Source: CAZGSG01 sp964528095
GTDB taxonomy: Bacteria > Bacteroidota > Bacteroidia > Chitinophagales > Chitinophagaceae
Direction: 5' to 3'
DNA: 5,839 nt
Assembly (NCBI GenBank): GCA_964528095.1
Contig: CAZGSG010000367.1
Location: 1-5,839 of the forward strand
Position numbers and translations under genes: made by a program. A model generated the notes under the pieces. It was given only the letters and a program-made list of their open reading frames with translations, did not search any database and was not told where the DNA came from. Shown here piece by piece: positions 1 to 5,824 of the stretch (positions are counted from its first letter, which is position 1; the number at the start of each line of letters is the position of its first letter).

Positions 1-1260
1 AAATGAAATGGATGTTTGTAGTTTTGCTTCAATATCAGTCATTCTTTCGTTGGTTTCTGCTTTAATAGTACGATAATCTTCCCCTTCAATTTCTCCACGC
101 AGCAATAATTCACGAGCCTTTGAGAGCCGGTGCTTTATCTGATCCAGTTGAGCCACCAAACGTTTCTGATCTACCTTCTCAACACGGTTTACATCCATGA
201 AAGTAGCTGTAATAATTTCCTGAAACAGTTTAAGTTGCGGAACATTGTGGACTTCATTCCCGATGGCTTCTATCATTAACTTGTTTGCGTCATCTGCTTT
301 ATAACGTACACCGCATTCGGAACTGCAATGATAGTAGTGATAGTATTTGTTTCTTCCTTTTGAAGCACTGCCGGTCAAAAACCTTCCACAGTTAGGGCAA
401 ATCAAATAACCTCTTAATGGAATGTCATCCTGTGCAATTACCTTTTTACTTACTGCTTTTCTCTTTCTGCCGTCCAGCACATCCTGCACATCAAAGAATA
501 GTGAAGCGGTAATAACTGGTTCATGTTGCCCCTGTACAAGTTGACTTTGTTCATCTTTGTGCTGAGGAACGAAAATTAATCCGCAATAAATAGGGTTCCT
601 TATCGCTACCCAAAAATTATTCTTGCTACATTTCAATCCTCTTTCCCTGGCTTGTTTCCAGATTTGTTCTGTGTTCAGTTTGTTGCGAAAGATTTCTTCA
701 AATGCCCATTTCATGATTTTAGCATCCTGATCTTTCGGCGCAATATATTTCTTGCCATCTTCAGTAATTCTGTTTACATAACCAATCGGAGCCGTGCCCA
801 TCCAGCGCCCTTCCTTTTTAGCACGGCGCATTCCATTAAATACATTTAATGCCCTGCGGTCATTCTCTACCTCTGGTGCTGCGAGGTAAAAAGCCAGCAT
901 CATTTTATTTTCAGGGATAGATAAATCCAATGGCTGTTCTACTGCCTGCGGCTCTACTCCGAGATGCCTTAGAAGGCTGATCATTTGATAAGCATCCCCG
1001 GCATTCCGGCTAAACCTATCCCACTTTGTAAAAAGAATTAGGTCTGAATTTCCCCTTTGCTTACGCAAATCTATCAGCAGGTTCTGCCAGGCAGGTCGCC
1101 TGAAGGTCTTTGCGGAATGGTCTTCAAAAATGACCTTGCGTATTTGAATGTTGTTGATGTTGCAATACCTACGCAGCCTTTCTTCCTGATCCCGTTGGGA
1201 ATAGCCTTTATCTGCCTGCTCGTCTGTACTCACCCTGATATAAAGGTCTGCAATTTTCAT
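1..1260 (-). CDS. Large serine recombinase (site-specific integrase/resolvase family), 3' end cut by window
   Basis: An open frame of 420 codons runs from ATG at 1260 to the left edge without a stop, so the C-terminus is missing. Residues 1-140 form a resolvase-type catalytic domain: Y7, R9 and the presumed nucleophile S11 lie in YIRVSTDEQ, and KWDRFSR (79-85) carries the conserved D and R residues of the active site. GTAPIGY (156-162) opens a Recombinase domain with RNPIYCG (221-227) and HEPVIT (246-251). A zinc ribbon uses C288, C291, C312 and C316. A charged helical, probably coiled-coil, segment follows from about 360. This is the classic large serine recombinase layout; such enzymes integrate and excise phages and conjugative elements through a 5'-phosphoserine intermediate. 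An in-frame TAA 18 bases upstream fixes the start. The 64-residue gene ends 10 bases upstream, so co-transcription is likely. I infer that it mobilises this element; a resident recombinase of other origin is less likely. Confidence 0.95.
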   Translation of the reverse strand, partial: MKIADLYIRVSTDEQADKGYSQRDQEERLRRYCNINNIQIRKVIFEDHSAKTFRRPAWQNLLIDLRKQRGNSDLILFTKWDRFSRNAGDAYQMISLLRHLGVEPQAVEQPLDLSIPENKMMLAFYLAAPEVENDRRALNVFNGMRRAKKEGRWMGTAPIGYVNRITEDGKKYIAPKDQDAKIMKWAFEEIFRNKLNTEQIWKQARERGLKCSKNNFWVAIRNPIYCGLIFVPQHKDEQSQLVQGQHEPVITASLFFDVQDVLDGRKRKAVSKKVIAQDDIPLRGYLICPNCGRFLTGSASKGRNKYYHYYHCSSECGVRYKADDANKLMIEAIGNEVHNVPQLKLFQEIITATFMDVNRVEKVDQKRLVAQLDQIKHRLSKARELLLRGEIEGEDYRTIKAETNERMTDIEAKLQTSISF

Positions 1261-1270
1261 AGCTGCTTTT

Positions 1271-1465
1271 TTACTTTACAGTCTTAGTTACGATTTCGGC
1301 ATTGCAATGCCGCATACTTATGTATTGTTCAACTACTATGTTCGCCATACTATATAAAAAGTCGAGTATAATCTGTGCTTCTTCGATATTGACATCAATT
1401 CCATCTTTACGCAAAATTTCTATCGCCTTGTCTGGAGTGATCCTCATCAACACTTCATCTTCCAT
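1271..1465 (-). CDS. Small conserved-looking protein of unknown function (64 aa) upstream of the recombinase
   Basis: The frame is open from 1528, but ATG at 1465 is chosen because AAGGAGGTG lies 6 bases before it; the upstream codons run through a hairpin and would add a cysteine- and arginine-rich stretch unlike the rest. The protein is acidic at its start, then has MRITPDKAIEILRKDG (7-22) and a second helical part, EEAQIILDFLYSMANIVVEQYI (28-49), giving a compact two- or three-helix protein. No signal peptide or catalytic motif is visible. From memory, similar 60-70 residue proteins occur beside recombinase genes in Bacteroidetes mobile elements, without assigned function. The position, 10 bases before the recombinase, suggests a translationally linked partner, perhaps an excision or recombination accessory factor; this is inference. 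The 3' end contains a 16-bp perfect palindrome. Confidence 0.75.
   Translation of the reverse strand: MEDEVLMRITPDKAIEILRKDGIDVNIEEAQIILDFLYSMANIVVEQYISMRHCNAEIVTKTVK
1297..1312. promoter_or_regulatory. Perfect 16-bp palindrome, possible operator upstream of recombinase
   Basis: CGGCATTGCAATGCCG reads identically on both strands. It lies inside the last codons of the 64-residue gene (R52-A56), 36 bases upstream of the recombinase start codon. Such symmetry suits binding of a dimeric regulator, and the winged-helix protein two genes upstream is an obvious candidate. There is no convincing promoter between the palindrome and the recombinase start. By chance about 0.1 such palindromes are expected in a random window of this size, so coincidence is possible. 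Confidence 0.35.
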
Positions 1466-1469
1466 CTCA

Positions 1470-1478
1470 CACCTCCTT
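1470..1478 (-). promoter_or_regulatory. Strong Shine-Dalgarno sequence for the 64-aa gene
   Basis: On the minus strand AAGGAGGTG precedes ATG at 1465, with 6 bases between GGAGG and the start codon. It is a near-perfect anti-16S match. None of the other six genes has one; the winged-helix gene has only AAAGG. Bacteroidetes normally depend little on this signal. It decides the start of the 64-residue gene and suggests that its translation is set unusually high or is meant to work in other hosts. Confidence 0.8.
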
Positions 1479-1487
1479 TTTAGATAA

Positions 1488-1510
1488 CAAAAGCCCATTG
1501 CGGGCTTTTG
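1488..1510 (-). terminator. Hairpin with 9-bp stem: terminator or attenuator between winged-helix and 64-aa genes
   Basis: CAAAAGCCC (1488-1496) and GGGCTTTTG (1502-1510) pair perfectly around a 5-base loop. Read on the minus strand, the stem ends in GGGCTTTTG followed by TTATCT, so it has an intrinsic-terminator look in the direction of the operon, with a short U-tract partly inside the stem. It starts 27 bases after the stop of the winged-helix gene and ends 22 bases before the 64-residue gene. That is too little room for a promoter in between, so the downstream genes must be transcribed through it. It could therefore be a partial terminator, an attenuator or an RNA-stability element. Confidence 0.6.
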
Positions 1511-1537
1511 CAAAACTTTCCAAATCACTTGTCTATT

Positions 1538-1831
1538 TTAATCGCTTCTTTCAGCAAAATAGATTTTGCTTCCCTTCATACGATTAAAAGACGGCTCATA
1601 CCTTATATAACCATATTCACTTAGTTCTCTAACGCATTTGTGGTAGGTGATAGCAGAGGACAATTTTGCAATGCTTAATATCTCATGACTAAAAACCTGG
1701 ATAGGGTTGGCAAAGCCATTCTTTATGCGATACTGTAACAAAGCCGCATAAATGCCTATATGAGTAATGCTGATGCGGGCATCAGTTCCTATGGCTTCAA
1801 AAAAATCCGACAAATAATACAGCCTATCCAT
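1538..1831 (-). CDS. Small winged-helix DNA-binding protein, probable element regulator
   Basis: A 97-residue protein starting with ATG at 1831, 15 bases after the stop of the preceding gene, so probably in the same transcript; a weak AAAGG lies upstream. Residues 1-40 look like helices (LSDFFEAIG, HIGIYAALLQYRIKNG). Residues 47-72 fit a helix-turn-helix: FSHEILSIAKL, then SSAITYHKCVRELSEYGY as recognition helix. Residues 74-92 (YIRYEPSFNRMKGSKIYF) form a probable beta-hairpin wing with basic residues. The layout recalls replication-initiator or DnaD-like and MarR-like winged helices, and I recall similar short proteins in Bacteroidetes conjugative elements. No ligand or dimerisation domain is visible beyond the first helices. 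Role as transcriptional regulator of the element, or as a recombination directionality factor for the nearby recombinase, is inference. Confidence 0.75.
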   Translation of the reverse strand: MDRLYYLSDFFEAIGTDARISITHIGIYAALLQYRIKNGFANPIQVFSHEILSIAKLSSAITYHKCVRELSEYGYIRYEPSFNRMKGSKIYFAERSD

Positions 1832-1846
1832 TGCTCACGCCTTTTA

Positions 1847-2899
1847 TTACCCTAATCTCATTCCGTTCTTTTTTGCATGATTTTGTTGCTGCTGCTCATT
1901 GACCTTATGCGTCACTTTCATAGCATCCATTGTTTTATTGCCTAATGCTGTATGAAGCGTTATTTTCCTGGAATGCTCATCGTAAATATTTACTGATTTA
2001 AACTGCGGATTAGCTTCAATATAGAAGCGTTGTTCATTTCCATCCTTCACAAAGCTCACCGACACACGGTTTCCATTTTTTAATTCCGATTGCAGCTTAT
2101 CTGCTTCACCTTTATTGAGCAATTCCTTTAACGGAAGCTGCTGCAAAGCCTTTTCAAGATCGTAGCCGTAGTCGGAGTGGAATTGCTTGATTCGGAAATT
2201 ACCGTTTGGGTCTTTGTCGTTAAAATCAAGCTGCATCCAAGTTCCGCCGCTCTGGATGCAGCGACCGGATAAAAGATTATAGCACTCCGTGGCATTTACA
2301 TTATTACCGTTACGCATGGTAAAGTATTGCTGGCGTTTTTCCTCCGGTTTGGATTCATTATACAGGGTTGTTTTATACCCTTCAAGCTGGTATGCACCGG
2401 ATTGATCTTTAGCGAACGATAACTGATGATCTAACCTTTCTTTATCATTGAGGTAATAGGAAACAGGAATGGAAAATTGTTGCTGCCCAAGTTTCATCTG
2501 CTCATCAATTTTTGCAGATAGGTCAGGAAAGCCAGCACGCTGCACCTGATGGTGCAACGCCTGGCTGTTTTGCTCTGTTTTCCTGTTATCCTGCCTTATT
2601 ACGATTTGTTCCTTAACGGGTGCAACTAATAACCTGCGCAGCAGCCTTATCAGTAGATTAGGATAAAGCTGCTTTTCAATACGATTGCGCTCTTGCCTTA
2701 GCACCCTGAGTGCAAACCGCTCGTCCAGATCCTGCGTGCCTTTATACTTTGCAGCAATACGGTCGTAGTAATCCAGCTTTTCTTTTAGCAGTGCCCTATT
2801 ATTTGAAAGGCTGAAAGAAAACAGCTTGCTAAACCGTTCCTCCCTTGAACGCCATTGGTTCAGCTCTGCTTCCACTCTGTTTACAAGACTGTTATTCAT
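1847..2899 (-). CDS. Conjugative-element accessory protein with IEANPQFK module and coiled-coil-like N-terminus
   Basis: A 350-residue cytoplasmic-looking protein with no signal peptide. The frame is open to a TTG at 2920, but ATG at 2899 is preferred: it lies 21 bases after the stop of the lipoprotein gene, while the TTG directly abuts that stop. Numbering is from the ATG. Residues 1-95 are helical and charged (VEAELNQWRSREERF, then LRVLRQERNRIEKQL and basic LLIRLLRRLL). Residues 115-315 match the module of the gene at 3758-4915: QYFTMRNGNNV, YNLLSGRC, WMQLDFNDKDPNGNFRIKQF, YGYDLEKAL and IEANPQFKSVNIYD. The tail is glutamine-rich (NEQQQQNHAKKNG). I recall this family from Bacteroidetes conjugative transposons, possibly annotated as DUF3945-like; the domain name needs an HMM search. 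The basic helical N-terminus suggests nucleic-acid or relaxosome contact, but the function is unknown. Confidence 0.85.
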   Translation of the reverse strand: MNNSLVNRVEAELNQWRSREERFSKLFSFSLSNNRALLKEKLDYYDRIAAKYKGTQDLDERFALRVLRQERNRIEKQLYPNLLIRLLRRLLVAPVKEQIVIRQDNRKTEQNSQALHHQVQRAGFPDLSAKIDEQMKLGQQQFSIPVSYYLNDKERLDHQLSFAKDQSGAYQLEGYKTTLYNESKPEEKRQQYFTMRNGNNVNATECYNLLSGRCIQSGGTWMQLDFNDKDPNGNFRIKQFHSDYGYDLEKALQQLPLKELLNKGEADKLQSELKNGNRVSVSFVKDGNEQRFYIEANPQFKSVNIYDEHSRKITLHTALGNKTMDAMKVTHKVNEQQQQNHAKKNGMRLG

Positions 2900-2920
2900 A
2901 ACCTGATTTTTGAGGATCAA

Positions 2921-3670
2921 CTAAGGCATACTATACGTCACCAGATCATAGGCATAGGTGCTGCAATCGGCGGCGTATTCCACACTGCCGCTCACGATAG
3001 CGCCGCCTATATCACTCGTGACGGCGGCAATCCACTTAACTATGTTTTTAAACTTAAAGGCCGCCGCCGGAGCCGGGGGCTGGAGCGTATTCATCCAATA
3101 ATAAATGGAGTAACGTGCTACCGATGCCGCTTTAAGGGCAATTTCACGACCTTCAGGACTGAGCAGGTTATTTTGCATTACCCTCCTCTCAAAGTTCACA
3201 ATCATGGCTTTAATCACCGGATAGGGACTATCCCTATCCGAAAGTCGTTTGATCAATTGCACCAGCGAATCCAGGGCGGCCTTTACTGGCTCTTCATAAG
3301 GACAATTAGCTATAAGCGTTTGGATGCTTTCGTTGCTTTGCCTTACCGTCTGGTTTACTGTTGAGAAAAATGATAGAGGCATGGCAATACGTTCCATTTC
3401 CCTGCAAAAGCGAAGTACACATCGCGTTGACATCTCTACATTAGGTGTGTCTGTAACAGGCTTGCAGTTCTGCACGTATGCCACGATCTGATTATGCCAA
3501 TAGCCTATGCTATCGTAGGCATTTTCCGGGTTTTCAGGACCTGCTTCGCCAAGTGGTGATCTTAACTGCGCAATTTTATTTTCGCCTTCTGATATTACAG
3601 CTTCATTATCTTTCGTACATGCTGAAAGGCTTATTATAAATATTAGCAGCATTAACATTTGACTTCTCAT
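2921..3670 (-). CDS. Predicted lipoprotein of unknown function
   Basis: A 249-residue protein starting with ATG at 3670; no Shine-Dalgarno sequence. Residues 1-17 are a hydrophobic export signal ending in lipobox L15-S16-A17-C18, so C18 should be lipidated. TKDNE follows directly; acidic residues right after the lipid cysteine resemble the surface-export signal of Bacteroidetes lipoproteins, so the protein may face outward. The mature part has ENPENAYDSIGYWHNQIVAY (46-65), five further cysteines (69, 84, 89, 123, 236), helical middle parts, a short APAAAF linker near 200, and VTSDIGGAIVSGSVEYAA (217-234). The opening NP..YDSIG.WHN and the glycine/alanine-rich end resemble a loosely defined group of Bacteroidetes lipoproteins that I cannot name. 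It sits between two genes sharing a domain, which suggests an insertion of cargo or a surface function such as exclusion of a second element; neither is shown by the sequence. Confidence 0.85.
   Translation of the reverse strand: MRSQMLMLLIFIISLSACTKDNEAVISEGENKIAQLRSPLGEAGPENPENAYDSIGYWHNQIVAYVQNCKPVTDTPNVEMSTRCVLRFCREMERIAMPLSFFSTVNQTVRQSNESIQTLIANCPYEEPVKAALDSLVQLIKRLSDRDSPYPVIKAMIVNFERRVMQNNLLSPEGREIALKAASVARYSIYYWMNTLQPPAPAAAFKFKNIVKWIAAVTSDIGGAIVSGSVEYAADCSTYAYDLVTYSMP
3218..3240. repeat. Intragenic inverted repeat, 9-bp stem and 5-base loop
   Basis: CGGATAGGG (3218-3226) and CCCTATCCG (3232-3240) are perfectly complementary around ACTAT. The repeat lies inside the lipoprotein gene, over codons for DRDSPYP (145-151). 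It has no U-tract in either direction, so it is not a standard terminator. It may be a protein site, an mRNA structure, or a coincidence of codons; its geometry equals that of the hairpin at 1488-1510. Confidence 0.5.
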
Positions 3671-3689
3671 TTTTCAATCTGTTTTTACG

Positions 3690-3737
3690 TTATAAATAGT
3701 TTCCTTTTCACCATCTCAACTTCACGACTATTTATAA
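3690..3737. repeat. Perfect 11-bp inverted repeat upstream of the lipoprotein gene
   Basis: TTATAAATAGT (3690-3700) and ACTATTTATAA (3727-3737) are exact inverted copies separated by 26 bases. They occupy most of the 87-bp gap between the 385-residue gene and the lipoprotein gene. The AT-rich arms are weak as an RNA stem but suit a DNA-binding protein, and the arm nearer the lipoprotein gene overlaps a possible -10 element. They could also be a scar of an insertion. No similar arms were seen at the other end of the lipoprotein gene. Confidence 0.55.
3691..3719 (-). promoter_or_regulatory. Possible promoter for the lipoprotein gene
   Basis: On the minus strand TTGAGA (3719-3714) and TTTATA (3696-3691) are separated by 17 bases, 20 bases before ATG at 3670. 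This fits a general sigma-70 layout; the Bacteroidetes -7 consensus TAnnTTTG is not matched well, so the call is weak. The TTTATA lies inside one arm of the 11-bp inverted repeat, which could make the promoter repressible. Confidence 0.25.
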
Positions 3738-3757
3738 TAGACGGGGCTACTTAGTGC

Positions 3758-4915
3758 TTAGCTGATGCTTTGGTTCTTTTTCCTTTTCTTAGATGCCTTC
3801 GGTATCTCAGGGCCATCATCTTCAGCAGGTGTCTGCCTTTCCTTTTTACCGTCTTGTTTAGCTGACTGGCTTTCACCTTCAGACTGCTGTTCTTTTTTCG
3901 CCTGTCTGTTATCAACCCTTTGCATACTGCTATCATATATGTTGATTGTCTTGAATTGAGGGTTAGCTTCGATGTATTGTTTTTGCTCCGCACCGTTGAT
4001 CTGAAACGTGGCAGATTGCAGGTTCCCTTTTTTAAGGGAATCCATCAGATTGGATTTGTATTCCTCGTTACCTAATTCCCTGATCGGATGCTTGGATAAA
4101 ACCGCTTCCAAATCGTAGCCGTAGTTTTCATGATAGTGCTTCAGCTTGAAATTGCCGTTATTATCACTTTGTTTAAAGTCCATCTGTACCCAGGCGTTGT
4201 ACACCTGTCCTTCTTTATTGGTGAGGTCTTTATTCACTGACCTTCCTTCCATCAGGTTATACCCTTCCTTCAGGGTAATGTTGTTGCCTTTGTTGATGTA
4301 GAAGGTTTGCTCCATTGTTTCAGAGCTATTTTCCTTTTGCACTTTCACCTGATAGGAATTAAAGAAATACATATCGCTTTGCTTCGATTGGCTGAAATTC
4401 AATGTAGCGTTTACAGTATCGTTGCCATACTTCGTTTCATAGGCCAATTTAAACTCCGGGGTTCTTTCCTGAATTTTTTGCTTCAGGTCGTTTTCCAACC
4501 CTTCACCGAACCCGGTGTACTTTACCTGGTCACGCAGGTATTCAAAATTTTTCTGATTCATAACTTCTGAATTTTGATTGTTATTTAATTGTTCTCTTTC
4601 TAATCTTTCGTAACGAACCGCTACCATCAGGGACACGTCAATGATGCCCTCCCTTTCAATCATTAGTTTGCTGTTCTCGGCAGCTTCCTGCATAGTCTTA
4701 TATGCCGACCGTATTGCCAGAAAGTTGTAAAAGTCAATGTCGGTTGACATTTCGTAGCAGAACTCCCTAACATCGTATTCTGTGGGGAATGTGAATAGAT
4801 CTTCTTTAGTTACTGGAGAAACATCATCGAGAAAGGCTACAAATTCCTCACCTTCCCAACGCTTTTTAGTCAGGTATTCAAGAATATCCTTGTAGTCGTC
4901 TTTCCTTATTTTCAT
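3758..4915 (-). CDS. Conjugative-element accessory protein with IEANPQFK module and basic tail
   Basis: A 385-residue protein from ATG at 4915; 66 bases separate it from traN. It has no signal peptide, so it is probably cytoplasmic. Residues 1-115 are a distinct helical domain (ILEYLTKKRWEGEEFVAFLDD; PTEYDVREFCYEMSTDIDFYNFL). Residues 125-335 carry the module shared with the gene at 1847-2899: LRDQVKYTGFGEGLENDL, FYINKGNNITLKEGYNLMEGR, WVQMDFKQSDNNGNFKLKHY, YGYDLEAVL and IEANPQFKTINIYD. The last 50 residues are charged and disordered, rich in K, Q and E, ending in KASKKRKKNQSIS. Homologues I recall often begin near M119 (MNQKNFEYL), so the first domain may be a fused extra or an internal start may exist. 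I associate the family with Bacteroidetes conjugative transposons, maybe as DUF3945-like, with no proven activity. A role in DNA processing or its control during transfer is inference. Confidence 0.85.
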   Translation of the reverse strand: MKIRKDDYKDILEYLTKKRWEGEEFVAFLDDVSPVTKEDLFTFPTEYDVREFCYEMSTDIDFYNFLAIRSAYKTMQEAAENSKLMIEREGIIDVSLMVAVRYERLEREQLNNNQNSEVMNQKNFEYLRDQVKYTGFGEGLENDLKQKIQERTPEFKLAYETKYGNDTVNATLNFSQSKQSDMYFFNSYQVKVQKENSSETMEQTFYINKGNNITLKEGYNLMEGRSVNKDLTNKEGQVYNAWVQMDFKQSDNNGNFKLKHYHENYGYDLEAVLSKHPIRELGNEEYKSNLMDSLKKGNLQSATFQINGAEQKQYIEANPQFKTINIYDSSMQRVDNRQAKKEQQSEGESQSAKQDGKKERQTPAEDDGPEIPKASKKRKKNQSIS

Positions 4916-4941
4916 AACATATCTTTTAGCGAGAACTAATA

Positions 4942-4968
4942 ATTGAAATAGAATGTAACAGTTTCAAT
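4942..4968. repeat. Short inverted repeat between traN and the next gene
   Basis: ATTGAAA (4942-4948) and TTTCAAT (4962-4968) pair around a 13-base spacer in the 66-bp gap downstream of traN. The stem is short and AT-rich with no U-tract, so it is unlikely to stop transcription. It could be a weak regulatory site or chance. Confidence 0.25.
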
Positions 4969-4981
4969 GGAGCGTTCAGTT

Positions 4982-5824
4982 TTAATTAATCGGAGCTGCC
5001 TTTACAATTTTCTTGTTCTTTATATGCAGTTCCAGATGCCTGCCTCCGTTCTTCTCCATCATTTGAACTGCGAGGTACTTCTTATCAGGAATAGTAAATT
5101 TGGGTACAATAAAAACGATGGTAGTATCTGACTGCCCGATTACTTGGGTCGTATTGTTATGTACAAGTACGGGTACTATTTCTATCTCCTGCGTAGCAGT
5201 TCTTTTGCTTTTCTTTTGGTCACGGATGTAAAGCCTGAGCTGGTCAATATCATAGTTGATATTTGTTTCATTGGCAATATTGAAGCGCATCAGCATAATG
5301 TCATCATGGATAAACAGGCCGTTCAGTTTAAGACGAATGCCGAAAGTTTGATCCTTTATACCCCGTATCTTTTTCTTCGATTCAAAAGCCATTGAAGCGT
5401 AATTCTCCATTTGTTCCTGGTTGATACTTTCTGAAGGAATAGAGATGGTGTTTTGCTTTGTCAGACCCGCTAATGAAATATTGAGTATAGTAGGCTGTTC
5501 GGCGTAATCAACCAGAAAGGATGTGAGCTTTCCGTCAGCAGTAATGATGCTGATATTGGTTTGAGGAAAGCTATCTTTTGCGGCTTTTATCTGCAAGATA
5601 TTTTCTACTCCCTTCGCTTTTTGAGCCAACACATCCCTGCTTCCTATATCTACACTGACAATAGAATAGGGAAAGATAATGTTGGTTGTTTTGGAGAAAG
5701 CAATTGCCACATGATATGATTCAATTGCTTTTGTTTGCCAGGCTGTATTTGTTTGCGCCTGCGCTTTGAAAGTTGTAATAAGCAGGAAAATTCCCATTAC
5801 CATTACTGCACTGATCTTTTTCAT
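4982..5824 (-). CDS. traN: Conjugative transposon TraN protein
   Basis: A 280-residue protein from ATG at 5824. Residues 1-23 are a type I signal peptide (MKK, hydrophobic core, AQA before Q24), so the protein enters the periplasm. The family signature is strong: SKTTNIIFPYSIVSVDIGSR (44-63), DVLAQKAKGVENILQIKAA (64-82), FPQTNISIITADGKLTSFLVDYA (86-108). The C-terminal half is beta-rich and includes the NETNINYDIDQLRLYIRD segment (185-202). This matches TraN of Bacteroides conjugative transposons (DUF4138 family, from memory), a component of the mating-pair-formation apparatus thought to play a VirB9-like envelope role next to TraM. Length is near the usual one. A TAA 12 bases before the ATG may be the end of an upstream tra gene, which is beyond the window. 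No TraO, TraP or TraQ gene follows, unlike the order in CTnDOT. Confidence 0.93.
   Translation of the reverse strand: MKKISAVMVMGIFLLITTFKAQAQTNTAWQTKAIESYHVAIAFSKTTNIIFPYSIVSVDIGSRDVLAQKAKGVENILQIKAAKDSFPQTNISIITADGKLTSFLVDYAEQPTILNISLAGLTKQNTISIPSESINQEQMENYASMAFESKKKIRGIKDQTFGIRLKLNGLFIHDDIMLMRFNIANETNINYDIDQLRLYIRDQKKSKRTATQEIEIVPVLVHNNTTQVIGQSDTTIVFIVPKFTIPDKKYLAVQMMEKNGGRHLELHIKNKKIVKAAPIN

Noticed and set aside
652..1287. Plus-strand frames of 65 and 76 codons
   Set aside because: Both lie antisense to the recombinase, whose catalytic and recombinase-domain motifs are certain.
1302..1487. Plus-strand frame of 61 codons
   Set aside because: It is antisense to the 64-residue gene, which has a strong ribosome site and a plausible helical composition.
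1466..1528. Longer start for the small gene at 1528
   Set aside because: It would run the coding region through the hairpin at 1488-1510 and ignore the ribosome site before 1465.
2540..2555. TGCACC/GGTGCA inverted repeat inside the coding region
   Set aside because: A 6-bp stem is common by chance in a window of this size.
2900..2920. TTG start at 2920 for the coiled-coil-like gene
   Set aside because: TTG is rare and directly abuts the previous stop; ATG at 2899 is in frame and gives a sensible N-terminus. Some doubt remains.
2855..3364. Plus-strand open frame of 169 codons opposite the lipoprotein gene
   Set aside because: It lies antisense across a gene with a clear signal peptide and lipobox, spans the boundary of two real genes, and its translation has no recognisable domain.
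3751..3993. Minus-strand open frame of 80 codons rich in K and R
   Set aside because: It is an out-of-frame reading of the lysine-rich tail of the 385-residue gene, and the basic composition follows from that.
2160..4115. Shared 13-base string TCGTAGCCGTAGT in two places
   Set aside because: It encodes the conserved YGYD motif in both paralogues and needs no further explanation.
4307..5395. Plus-strand frames of 87 (4307-4570) and 83 (5144-5395) codons
   Set aside because: They are antisense to the 385-residue gene and to traN and show no motifs.
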